Assembly (NCBI GenBank): GCA_029582165.1
Contig: CM055877.1
Coordinates: 43,659,249 to 43,723,248 of the forward strand
Source: Portulaca oleracea
Taxonomy: Eukaryota > Streptophyta > Magnoliopsida > Caryophyllales > Portulacaceae
Reading direction: 5' to 3'
Length of the DNA stretch: 64,000 nt
Positions 30,310 through 41,499 of the stretch are shown one piece after another; the stretch's first letter is position 1, and every line of letters begins with the position of its first letter. The position numbers and the translations under genes were made by a program. The notes below the pieces were generated by a model. The model had not been told where the DNA came from and did not search any database. It worked only from the letters and a program-made list of their open reading frames with translations.

Positions 30310-31697
30310 TGTAGACACCTGAAAAGTGTCTCATAATTATGTAATTTTATTTATATTCTTTTTCATTTTATTTTAGAAAAATGCCAAAGAAAGTGAAATG
30401 CAAATGAAAAAAAAGAAACCCAAAGAAAAGAAGCCCAATTTTAACCTTTGCATGCGGCCCGAGGCGGAAACAAGCCGAGCTGGGCGGAATCTGGCCCACA
30501 TACCGCTAGGTATTATGGGCGGGTTTTGCCCGACCCGAAGCGCCTAAGCTCACCTTGAGAAGCGTGCCCTAATCTGGTCAAGCCTCCGATACTTGGCGGT
30601 ATTGCTGCAAATTTTCCCCTTCATTTTGACCTAAATTTTCAACCCTCATTTCTCCTATAAAAACCCCATCCATCTCCACTTCATTTCACACCGAAATCAC
30701 CCTGGCGTATTAACACTTGGTGATTTCATCTTCTCTGCTCCCTCTCTAATTCTCTCATTTTGCATACATTTAATTGACAATTTATTTTATTTCTCTATCT
30801 CTCTACATTTCTTCTCACTTATTATCTTGTAACTTGAGTTAACACTAAACTCGACCTAAATAACATGGATTGCTTATGAATAAAGGTTCGTTTATGTTTA
30901 ATTCTTTTATTTCTTGTATTTATTTCTCGCTTTATTATTGCATTTGCATGTAGCAAAATGATATTGATTACGTTAATTAATACTCCATTTCTACTCCCTT
31001 CCTCTCCTCTCCTCTTCTATTTCTTTCTTTTTTATTTAACCGATTTAATAGAGTCCGTTCGTTGAACGGGGGAATTCGAGAATTTTTATTCTCGAATTCG
31101 TAACCTTACCCCCGGATCCGAATCTCGTGGTTCGTGGTTTGTGGAGTCTTATTTTTTTTGAGTTTATTAATTCTTGTTCAAAAATTAATTGGCGACAGTT
31201 ACTTTGTTTCTTTCATTTCTCTTTCTCGGGTTTTTTTTTTGGATTCCAAAAAATTAACTTCGGGGTAAAAAGAAAGTTTTTTTTAAAATTTTAATCTCAA
31301 GAGTAAATAACCGGAAATCCGAATCAGTGACTGGCGCAATACCTAGCGGTATGCATGCCAGTTCACTGGTTCGAACCTGGCTCTCGGGTTCGAAAACAGG
31401 CTCCCGGACCACCGACTGGCTGCAATACCGCCAGATATGCCAATCAAGTGTCTCAGGATCGATCTCGAGTTTCTCCTTTTTTCTTTCTTTCGCTAGTTTG
31501 TTTTGTTTCATATTCCGTTTCTTTTCTGATCAATTAAATTTTAGATTTTTAACCCTTTTTTTTTTAAAAAAGAGTTAAGTTTTAATTTTAGTTTACTTAA
31601 CGGGAAATTCGAGTAAATCGCTTCAAAGAAAAGACACCCCTTTCGACTCGCCGCTTACCGCGTGGGACACCAATTGAATTTTTTCCCGGGTCCTACA
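30310..31697 (+). repeat. Element A 3' LTR
   Basis: 1388 bp, same ends as the 5' LTR. TATA box CTCCTATAAAAACC near 30653-30666. Dyads at 30500 (ATACCGCTAGGTAT), 30589 (ATACTTGGCGGTAT), 31339 (ATACCTAGCGGTAT) and 31424 (ATACCGCCAGATAT); three of the four differ from LTR1 in the core. Confidence 0.9.
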
Positions 31698-31739
31698 AAT
31701 ATATATACATTATTCAAGATAGAACTATATGTAAGTTAC
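31698..31739. other. 42-bp spacer between elements A and B
   Basis: AT-rich host remnant. GTTAC at 31735-31739 is the left target copy of element B. Confidence 0.7.
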
Positions 31740-33629
31740 TGACAGACCTAAAACATAGAGGTGTCTGTGTACCGCAAGTGTACGGGTCTATGTAGTAATA
31801 AAATATCATTCTCTCTCAAGGACTTGTGTTCAACTACGCACTAAACTAGTTCACTACAAAGGATGCTAGGTCGATCAAAGGGTTGTGAGTAATGATTCAG
31901 ATAATTAACTAAGGAAGCAGGAAATTAAAGGATTCAACCAAATAATTAAAAGAGTTTAGGGGAGTCTACTCTACTCTAGTCAATCAATCAAATTATCAAC
32001 AATCCCGGTACAGGTAACAAGATAATTCGGGGTCTATAATCTTTCTAGGCCTTATCACTTCGATCTTTCGATCTTAGGTGAGTTACAGTTACAGTGATTA
32101 AACTAAACATTATTTCTAACTATTTAATCCAATCAAAGATAAAGAACTGATTATAAATTGACTCTAGGCAAGAATCAATATGTCTAACTATTTTCTAAAC
32201 CTATTCAATCTACGCATTCCAATACAAGACTCAAACTGTCGTTCTGTTGTCGAGAATCTAAAACCAGGTAAAGACTCAAACTGTCGTTTTGTTGCCAAAT
32301 TACCATGACATACAATACACGCAGATTAAACGAATAAAAAGATAACCTAACACCGAGACTGTATTCAAATTCAATCAAAAGACATCGAGTTTATCCCCCA
32401 AACAAAGGGAATTTAGCTACTCATAATAAAAAACTAAGAAAGCGATAATAAAAGCTGAATAACAAAATATAAAGAGCATAGAAATTAAACCGAACATCCG
32501 AGTCGTTGAATTCGATCTCTTTGTGTCACCCAAATGGATCTTCTTCTCCTCCTCTTTTGTTCCTAAACTACTAGAGCGGCTCCCCGAAGGGAGGAAAATT
32601 TAGAGAACCCTAATCTAAACGGCGTGTGAAATAAACTAAAATATTGTTCGCTTAATTTCTCCCCGAAGGGAGAGAACTAGGAAAATAAAACCTATACTAA
32701 AACGTTGGTTAATGGAGGCGTAGGGTTTTTATTCTTCCCCGAAGGGAGAGAATTCTCGTCAAAACCCTAAAGTAATAAATCATAAAACGATGCGGCGGAC
32801 GTTATTTTTATAATCGAGACGGACGAGACGGAGATGGATCAAACGCGGCCAGCGCTAGGAACACGCTGCCAGCGTTTCCTTCAACTTAGTTACTGCCGTT
32901 GCTGCGTGTGAACTTAGCGCCGCCGAGGTGAAGGGCGCCGCCACAGAGTGAGTCGGGCGCTGGTCGTATCAAGCGCGCTGTGGAGCTTGCACGCCGCTAG
33001 CGTGTCTCTTTGTCGTGAAGTCGCGATGATGTTTGCTATGTTGAAGCTGGGTGAGGGCTGATCATGATGATGATCAAGGCATGGGCTGTGATGATTGATG
33101 CGTGATGATCATGTGATGTATGGGTCGATGATGATAGGCGATGTCAAGGGCTTGATCAAATGCATGATCGAGTCTGTTTGTGATGATCAGATGATGCATG
33201 GCTAAGATGATCATGTGTTGATGTTGTTATTGATCAAGCGCTGGGCGAGGGGTGTTGGTGAGCGGCTATTGGTGCATGTTATTGCTGAGATGGGATTTCA
33301 TCAGCTGCTGTGCGTGCATGCTTGTGACCTGCTGGGCCGAGACTTGGAATTGGGCCACCTCTTCACTTCTTCTCCAATGTTCTACTTCTCTTTCTTTTAT
33401 TTAATTCTCTAATTCTCCTCTTTAATTTCTCTTCTTTAATTTCTTCTCTATTTTCTTTGCTTTTCAGAGGAATTTCACTAAAATCTCCAAAATAAACCTA
33501 TTCCCGACCAAGTGAAGAATATTACAGAAATTGATATGAAAAGAATAGAATATATTATAAAATTGACAAAAATATACAAGTTAATTACCTAAAAAGTATT
33601 AAAAATATCTATTTACAATTCACTTATCA
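31740..33629 (-). repeat. Element B 3' LTR (left copy)
   Basis: 1890 bp. TATA-like TATAAAAATA on minus at 32803-32812. Compared with the right copy it lacks about 55-60 bp in the GC-rich dyad tract (32880-33005), where its dyads are also changed (CACGCCGCTAGCGTG). Confidence 0.88.
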
Positions 33630-33632
33630 AAA

Positions 33633-33644
33633 CCCCCCAAGCTT
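33633..33644 (-). promoter_or_regulatory. Element B polypurine tract
   Basis: Minus strand reads AAGCTTGGGGGG, directly before TTTTGATAAGTG of the 3' LTR. Confidence 0.8.
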
Positions 33645-33688
33645 AGCTCTTGCTTGTACCCAAGCAAGTCTGACTTAAGAACAGTAGG

Positions 33689-34475
33689 TGATGTATATTT
33701 GGTCACAAATACACATCATGGGAACCAAATACAAGTTTATATGGAAGAAGAGCTTCAATCACTCTCATCACTCTCAATAAATGACTTCATAAAGTGCAAT
33801 TCGATACTTTGCTCTATAACTCAAGATCTATGAAGCTATTGGGAAAGTCGTCTTGGAGCCAAAGATAGATCATTCAAAGAGCTTTCAAATGGTTTTTGAA
33901 TCTTGAAGATTGGAGAAGAATTGAGCAAGATATCAATGTTTCTTTCTAGCTATGTACATTTTGATTCTTTATGATGTAATATTTGTAATAGATGATGTAA
34001 GCTAGAAATCCTTGTATTCTTGATATAGTGCACGCCTAAGGGGTCCTAGAGTGCTATAAATAGACCCTTTGGGAGGCCTTTGTATTCATTCAATCATTCA
34101 CAAAATAATACAAAGTAAAGGCATCGTGCTTTTGTATTCTCTCTAGCTTTGCTAGAATCGTTTCTTCTTGAGGGAAGAATCGTCCAAATCTCTTCTTCTA
34201 TTCCTTGCTTGGCTAGCTTGGTTGGTGATAGGAAGAGTTGAAGATCTTCTTGAAGTGGTGTGTCTATATCTTCAAGAGTTCTCAAGCCATATCAAATTCT
34301 ATCGTTCGTTCATCTCAATCATCATCGGTACATTCCATTAAATCCTTTTGATTTCTATCTTGTTTTACTCTTTTCGTTTGATTCTTAAGAGCTTAGAGAG
34401 GAAGATTCTTATCTTTGTTCATAAAGATCCTGATTTTCGTGTGTAATGAGATCTCTTTGATCCCATTATACATCA
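33689..34475 (+). repeat. Element C 5' LTR
   Basis: 787 bp. TATA box GCTATAAATAGACC at 34053-34066. Nearly identical to the 3' copy, so the insertion is fairly young. Confidence 0.92.
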
Positions 34476-34479
34476 AAAG

Positions 34480-34491
34480 TGGTATCAGAGC
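34480..34491 (+). promoter_or_regulatory. Element C primer-binding site (Met tRNA)
   Basis: TGGTATCAGAGC four bases after the LTR. Confidence 0.9.
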
Positions 34492-34703
34492 TTAGGAGAT
34501 TGATTCTCTTAGTTATTGCACCATCTTTCTACAATCTTTCCATCACAAATCCATCCCCCACAATCTTCCATTACGCGCCCCCCCACAAAACTCCACAAAG
34601 AACCCCTAAACCCAAACACAATCTAGCCTAAACGCATACCATCTCTCGTCCCTACACCCTAGCCCCAAACCGTGAGTTTCTTTTTGATCTTTTTGTATCA
34701 AGA

Positions 34704-35640
34704 TTGATGGCTAGTACAAGCTCTCCAACGAAGTCACCTACAACGTCCCAAGAGGATGTAGAATTGATGAAGCAAAAGATCACCTATCTCACCGACCAAT
34801 TGAAGAGATACATGCATCTCCAACATAGGGTGATCCGTGAAGATGTTGAATCTCATGATGAAGTAGAGGACATACAAAGTGGACGTCCAAGAAGGGAGGA
34901 AAGATTTGATTTCAAGGTAGAGATTCCGGAGTTTAATGGTAATCTTGATTCTGAAAACTTTTTAGATTGGATGCAAACTATTGAAAGAGTTTTTGATCTT
35001 AAAGAAGTACACGATGAAAAGAAAGTGAAGTATGTGGCCCTAAAGTTGCGCAAGCATGCGTCCATTTGGTGGACAAATCTACAAAAGAAGAGGCAAGCTA
35101 AGGGCAAGGAAAGTTTCTACCACCAAGTTATCTCCAAGATAACTACTACAAGTTGCAACGATTGGTTCAAGGAAGTAGAACCGTGGAGGAGTATACAAAA
35201 GAGTTTGAGCACTTACTTTGGCATTGTGATCTCCAAGAGAATGAACCTCAAACTTTGGTACGTTACTTGTTTGGTCTTAATGATTGGATTCGTAATATTG
35301 TTGAATTACATTCCTATCAATCTTTGGATGAATTGAGTTCTTTGGCCTTGAAAGTTGAAAGGCAAAGAAAAGAAAGAGGAAAAGAGACCATGACAAAGTA
35401 CCAAACATCCTACAAACAATCCCAACCTACTCGTCCGTACACTCCACAACAAAGATCCTGATTACCTACAAAACAACCATACAACAAAGCTCCACAAAAT
35501 CAGCCCCCATCCATCCCTAAAACCCACGTCCAAGAAGCCAAACCATTAGCCCCAAGAAGATGTTTTCGTTGCCAAGGACTAGGGAATATAGCCTCGGAAT
35601 GTCCTTATAAGAGAGTTGTATCTTTGGTTGAATATCAAAG
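34704..35640 (+). pseudogene. Element C gag remnant
   Basis: The ATG at 34704 opens a frame with a coiled-coil-like N-terminus, then the gag domain (FDFKVEIPEFNGNLDSENFL, ALKLRKHASIWW). A deletion/frameshift near 35120-35160 moves to the 35153-35461 frame (GSRTVEEYTKEFEHLLWHCD). After TGA 35459-35461 the zinc knuckle CFRCQGLGNIASEC has Asn where the family has His, so metal binding is doubtful. Confidence 0.85.
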
Positions 35641-37993
35641 TGCTTTGTATGTTGAGCCGGAGTATAATGAAAGTGAAAATGAAGAGGAGGTTGATGAGGC
35701 TATTGGCGCAAATGAGGTAGAAAGTGTAGAAGAAGCGGATGAAGGAGAAATGTTGGTAGTAAGAAGAGCTCTAAGTGTTGCTTGTGTACCAAACGAGCAA
35801 GAACAAAGGGAGAACATATTCCATTCAAGGTGTACTATCCAAGGAAAAGTTTGTTCTCTAATCATAGATGGCGGAAGTTGCACTAATGCCGCTTCAACAA
35901 CCATGGTGAATAAGCTACAATTGGAGGTTAGTCCACACCCATCTCCTTACACAATTCAATGGCTAAGTCATGGGAAGGGTATTCGTGTGGATCATCGAGT
36001 TCTTGTAAGTCTTTTGATAAGTGCTTCTTGTATATATGAGAACTTGGTTGTTTTGATGAGAATTTGGGGAATATTTGATGTGATTGTATTATTTTATGCC
36101 CGAATTTCCCATATTACGCTTGGTTTGGAGTTTGGTGAGTTTTGTAGGAAATTTGTGAAGAATCGATGTAAACCGAGCCAAAAATCAAGTGTAGATCCAA
36201 GTTGTGTGCATAAAGGACCAAGAAGTGTGAAGTTGGATCACCCAAGGCCTAAACAATGGCCCAAACAGCTCCAAGGCCCGAGTTTGCGATGTGCGGTGGT
36301 GTCAGCGACACGGTGGTGTCAAGATGGCACGTAGTGCCTATCACGATAAATTTGAAATTTGTGCGGGCAATGACACGGGTAGTGCCTAGGGGGGCACGGT
36401 CCGTGTCACTAGGGGCACGGTCCGTGTCACCCCTGGCGCGGTCCGTGTCGCCTGCGTCTTTTCATTTCCGGCGGTTTCAAGTTGGAATTTGCCTATACTA
36501 TTGTGATTTCTGGCTGTTTTTAGGGGTAATCATCATTCTACCGTCTCCCATTCCATAACCTAACCCTAATCCATATCCTTCATCATCCATAATCCATCCA
36601 CCATTGAAGATTGAGAGAAGATTGAAGATTGAAGATTGAAGAGCAATTTCAACACACTTTGAAGTGGAGGAGCAAATGTCCTCCATTGTTGATTCCTAGC
36701 AAGATTGTTCTTCCCTTTGGTTTATTTCTCATTCTCTCATAGATTTTATATGCTTTCTAGAATAGATTTCAATTGCTTTGTAGTTGCAAACATGAGTAGT
36801 GAGTAGTTCTTTTTAGTTTGGGGGATGAATCTTTGAAGTTGTTTGATGAATTGACTTTGTTGGATTGAATAATCATGAATTTAGTTTGTTGCAATCCATT
36901 TGGCCTTTGAATTGAATTGTTATTGCTTTTGCCTGATCACCAATTGCATGTAATTAGGTTGTTGAACGAAGTACCGAAAGGAGAAGTTTGATGTCCCGAA
37001 AATCTAGGTTAAACTAATTAAAAATTGTCTAGACATAGAAGTTTTTAATTAGGGTTCTTGAGATAATTAGATATTTAACCTTGATTAAATCAAAATAACA
37101 ACGAAAGTAGGTGATTGGTTTGTCTTGGCAATTCGCTCTAGTGACAAAATCTCATTGCGAAGTATTCTATGCAATTATCGAACCTTGATTGTGCAAACTA
37201 ATGAAATGAGTGTTCAATCCATTCGTTACTTAACTTAGGTTTTATCCCCTGAACGTTTTTTTCTTATTGATAAATCCAAGTAAATTCTGTGAATATTTGT
37301 TTGTTTGCTTTGAGTAGTGAATAGAAATAGAATTAGAGTTTTTCAAATAAAAAAAAAACCCGATCGACTTAGCAATCAACTAGGAGGCTAGTTCAGTGCG
37401 TTGAAAGGAAAAGTCTCTGTGGGAACGACCTTGATTCGTGCTACAATTTCACCCGTGCACTTGCGGCCTATCATCTTTCCATTGGTAAAAACTATAAAGA
37501 TTGTATTTGGTGTGATGTAATCCCAACGGATGCTAGTCATATATTGCTTGGAAGACCTTGGTTATTTGATAGGCATGTTATCCATGACGGGAGAACCAAT
37601 ACCTACACGTTTATTCTCAACAAAAAGAAGATTACATTGGCTCCTCTCTCACCATCATCTATCATACGTCCTCACCAACAACAACAAGAGAAGGAGACAA
37701 ATATTGTGACATTTATGAAAGCCGAGCACCATGAGTTCCAAGAGCACAAAGATCTTATTCTAGCTAACTTGGAAAAGGAGGAAGCTACCCCAACAAATGA
37801 CCACTTTCGGTTTCAACCTCTTTTGGAACGATTCTCTCATATGTTCCCTAAGGAGATGCCTCATGGGTTGCCACGAAAACGTGAGATTCAACACAAAATA
37901 GATCTTGTCCCAGGATCTATGCTACCAAACAGGCCAGTCTATAGAATGAATCCAACAGATACAATGAAGTGCAAAAACAAGCGGGTCACTTGA
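35641..37993 (+). pseudogene. Element C protease and start of RT, split by a solo LTR
   Basis: An acidic linker leads to the protease (IFHSRCTIQGKVCSLIIDGGSCTNAAS as DGGS active site, 35818-35900). It is interrupted at 36014 and resumes at 37474/37479 (PIGKNYKDCIWCDVIPTDA, HILLGRPWLFDR). The frame runs to HGLPRKREIQHKIDLVPGS and VYRMNPTD at the entrance of RT, where the sequence jumps to the RNase H end. Confidence 0.85.
36015..37473 (+). mobile_element. Solo LTR (Athila-like) inside element C protease
   Basis: 1459 bp, TGATAAGTGCTTC...GCGGCCTATCA, flanked by perfect TCTTT duplications (36010-36014, 37474-37478). The TGATAAGTG start is shared with element B's LTR. It includes a GC-rich tract with CACGGTCCGTG words and a GGCACGTAGTGCC dyad. 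The insertion explains why the protease frame reads into unrelated sequence after 36014. Confidence 0.9.
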
Positions 37994-38334
37994 ATAAAGG
38001 AGCCAATGCTTTATCAAGAAGGTGTATGTTGGTTCATATACTTGAATCTAGAGTGCTTGGACTTGACCATATCAAAGCATTATATGAGGAGGAAGAAGAT
38101 TTCAAAGAAGTTTATGAGGTATGTAAGAAGCATCCCCACCAACTCTTTCATATTGAGCATGGATTTATTTTGAAGGGAAATCAACTATGCATTCCAAGAA
38201 GTAGTATTCGTGAGTTGTTGATTATGGAAGTCCATGGAGGATCATTGGCTGGTCATTTTGGCATTGAGAAGACTTATTTGATGATGAAAGAGCATTATTT
38301 TTGGCCTAGCATGATCAAGGATGTTGAGCATATG
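37966..38334 (+). pseudogene. Element C RNase H tail and integrase zinc domain
   Basis: After the RT deletion the frame reads GHLNKGANALSRR (end of RNase H), then integrase: VHGGSLAGHFGIEKTYLMMKEHYFWPSM, carrying the His-His part of the zinc site. It is cut by the CACTA element at DVEHM. Confidence 0.85.
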
Positions 38335-38357
38335 CACTACAACAGAACAGGCCTGAG

Positions 38358-38730
38358 GCGACCGTTACTATCGGTCGCAAAATGGCTTTATCGGTCGCTG
38401 CAGAGAGCGGGCGACCGATATCAGCGACCGATACGTATCGGTCGCTGCATATCCGTCGTTTGGCGAACCGAGCGACCGATACGTATCGGTCGCCAAACTT
38501 GCGACCGATATCTGATACGGCGACCGATACGTATCGGTCGCTAATTAGTGACTGATAAAGTATCGGTCGCTGATTATCGGTCGCCCTTTTAGCGGCCGAT
38601 ACTGTATCAGTCGCTACTTATCAATTGCGAATTTAGCGACTGATACAGTATCGGTCGCTATTTATCGATCGCAAAATAGCGACTAATAACCATCGACTGA
38701 TATGTATCGGTCGCACATTACAATTTAAAT
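38358..38730. repeat. CACTA subterminal repeats, right-gene end
   Basis: At least a dozen GCGACCGATA or TATCGGTCGC units. Three (38424-38445, 38472-38493, 38520-38541) form perfect 22-bp palindromes: GCGACCGATAC followed by its reverse complement. In CACTA elements such repeats bind the TnpA-like protein. Confidence 0.9.
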
Positions 38731-38816
38731 TTTTTTAAAAAATATTCTGGATTAAATCGAATAGGTTATAACCATACTGTATTTGTCGACATATCGGTCG
38801 CTGCTATTATTATATT

Positions 38817-38818
38817 AT

Positions 38819-38873
<55 letters not shown>
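38817..38873. repeat. (AT)n microsatellite
   Basis: Uninterrupted AT dinucleotide run of more than 50 bp. Confidence 0.95.
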
Positions 38874-38874
<1 letters not shown>

Positions 38875-39028
38875 ACCGCTTAGTTTTTCACCTGTCTATT
38901 TCATACATAACATACTAAACATATATAATATTAAACCATTAATGCATAACTAAAAGTTCATATATATATATATAATAGCTAAAAGTTCATAACTAAAATT
39001 CAATCTAAGTTTATAACTAAAACACAAC

Positions 39029-41400
39029 TTAAAAGTGCATAAGTTCAAGGTTGGAGGGAATCATGGGATCTGATAAATTTAGATATTGAGATGGGGACGA
39101 AGAACTACCGCCTTGTTGTTGAGATTGGACAACTTGTGTCAATTGACTTTGAATCTGTGAGATGGCGGATGTGTGAGCAGCAAGTTGATCCCGCATAATA
39201 GCATCGTGACGGAGTTGCGCAGGATGCCTCAAGAAGAAGAACCGCCTCGGTACGTGGAGTATCATGTACGAGGTCGCACTCCCAAGACCATAGACATCAT
39301 GGTCTTTGGGTTTGTACCCCCCTGCCAGTTGCAAGTACAACTCCCTAGCTTCCGGGGAGTTCTCAATTATGCCACGCTCCTCACACATTTGGCGAAAAGT
39401 TGCCTGCAATCATTCATACATAAGTAGCGAACACAATAAAACTTAAAACACAACTTAAACCATTCACGGCCACACGCCGGAGTTCAAATACAATCCAAAC
39501 ACACATAAACCATTCACTGCCACACGCCGGAGTTCAAATACAATCCAAACACAACTTAAACCATTCACGGCCACACGCCGGAGTTCAAATACAATTCAAA
39601 CACACATAAACCATTCACGGCCACACGCCGGAGTTCAAATACAATCCAAACACAACTTAAACCATTCACGGCCACACGCCGGAGTTCAAATACAATGCAA
39701 ACACACATAAACCATTCACGGCCATACGCCGGAGTTCAAATACAATCCAAACACACATAAAACATGCACGACCACACGCCGGAGTTCAAATACAATCCAA
39801 ACACATATAAAGCATGCACGGCCACACGCCGGAGTTCAAATACAATCCAAACACACATAAAACATGCACGGCCACACGCCGGAGTTCAAATACAATCCAA
39901 ACACAACTTAAACCATTCACGGCCACACGCCGGAGTTCAAATACAATGCAAACACACATAAACCATTCACGGCCACACGCCGGAGTTCAAATACAATATA
40001 AACACAACTTAAACCATTCACGGCCACACGCCTGAGTTCAAATACAATGCAAACACACATAAAACATGCACGGCCACACGCCGGAGTTCAAATACAATCC
40101 AAACACACATAAAACATGCACGGCCACACGCCGGAGTTCAAATACAATCACAAAACAACTTAAACCATTCACGCCACACGGAGTTCAAATACAATGCAAA
40201 CACACATAAACCATTCACGGCCACACGCCGGAGTTCAAATACAATACAAACACAACTTAAACCATTCACGGCCACACACCGGAGTTCAAATACAATGCAA
40301 ACACACATAAAACATGCACGGCCACACGCCGGAGTTCAAATACAATCCAAACACACATAAAACATGCACGGCCACACGCCGGAGTTCAAATACAATATAA
40401 ACACACATAAAACATGCACGGCCACACGCTGGAGTTCAAATACAATTAGTTTATGAATATGTTTAAATGAAACTTACAGCAAGTGTGGCATCATGTTCAG
40501 AACTCCATCATGGATTCCTCAAAGATCTCGCCCACAATGAATGTGAGTGTGGACTTTAGACAGGGTCATGAATGTCCCCCCGGCCATCTAAAAATTAAGA
40601 TAGTAAATGCAAACAATTGTTTAGAAAGTTCGTAATTGTTAATGCATACATATAACTTTAATTTATTAATTGTGCCAATTTACGATTCACCTGCTTTTTC
40701 ATATAACTTGCCGCTGAAACCGAGCCCACCCGCGTTTTGCAATTGGATCGCCAAATGAACTCCTCAGTCTGGGATTCCTCATCTATTGCATCCCGTTGCT
40801 CATCGCTCATGTGAGGTATAGGGTCCGTCCTCTTCTTTGTCCTGACCTTGTACCTCGTATCAGAAGCTTGTACACCCACTGAACACATCTCTTGTAAATT
40901 CTTCATCCCAAACATAATGTCGCTGTATAAAGTAATTTATTAGTGATTAGTTAAACGACTATTATATAAAAGAAAATCAATAGACCCAATTAGCATAATT
41001 ACTTACACAGAAATCCAACCACAAATCTGTTTTCTCTTGTTTGGACCACTGGGAAGCAGGCTTTGGATTTGGGTGGCCACGAAGTTGCCCTCCAACAAAC
41101 CGTGCTAAACGGGGATCGGCGAACCTATGCAATCGTTACGAAAAAACACAGCTAAAGTTATTAAGACCAATGATAAATCACTGTACATATGATTTTATGT
41201 GATCATCTTACCAATCCTCCCCCCGTTCAAGTCGTATACGGTTGGGGTATAGAGCAGGGTCGATTGGAGCTGCATTTTGCCAAACATTATGTGGTTGTCT
41301 CCCCCTAATATAATAGTTAATATAAGGTAAAATCAAAACATAAGTTAGTTCCAAACTTATATATATATATGACTAAAATTGCATGCGTACGAGTAGATTG
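39029..41400 (-). pseudogene. CACTA second gene, Transposase_24 (TnpA-like), partial
   Basis: Exons on minus: about 41310-41215 (HNVWQNAAPIDPALYPNR, GEDW|GTAAG donor), about 41125-41010 (FADPRLARFVGGQLRGHPNP, TDLWLDFC), 40915-40658 (MSDEQRDAIDEES; SAASYMKKQ), about 40590-40485, and 39409-39029 (MCEERGIIENSPEARELYLQ, KDHDVYGLGS, then a Gln/Ser-rich coiled-coil end). The VYGLGS block and final helix are typical of the plant Ptta/En/Spm family. Likely DNA binding at the subterminal repeats. Exon edges are approximate; intactness is not established. Confidence 0.6.
39440..40447 (-). repeat. 50-bp minisatellite in a TnpA-gene intron, about 20 copies
   Basis: Unit about 50 bp with core CGGCCACACGCCGGAGTTCA followed by AATACAATCCAAACACA. 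Three variants differ at the join (ACATAAACCATTC, ACTTAAACCATTC, ACATAAAACATGC). It lies between exons of the TnpA-like gene. Confidence 0.95.
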
Positions 41401-41499
41401 CATTGGCTTCAACTGAGTACCTAAAAAATATGAAACAAGTTGTGAATATAATAAAAGTTCAATGACTAGTAATGTATATTGACATGATAATAGAATTAA

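Larger units (their letters stand above)
12593..31697 (+). mobile_element. Element A: Ogre/Tat-type Ty3/gypsy retrotransposon, 19.1 kb
   Basis: LTRs at 12593-13949 and 30310-31697 both begin TGTAGACACCT and end GGGTCCTACA. The target repeat is GATAT/AATAT (4 of 5). The PBS ATGGCGACTCAACTGGAGAC follows LTR1; the PPT AAAGTGGGGG precedes LTR2. On + the order is gag, protease, intron, RT, RNase H, a second (archaeal-type) RNase H, integrase. The second RNase H and the intron mark the Tat/Ogre group. The 3' third holds two antisense genes, dyad repeats and a 20-bp tandem array. All sense domains are interrupted by stops or frameshifts. A chimeric Cassandra insertion lies in integrase. Confidence 0.92.

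Noticed and set aside
39440..40447. CRISPR-like regular array
   Set aside because: Units are near-identical over the whole 50 bp with no unique spacers, and the region is inside a plant CACTA element. It is a minisatellite.
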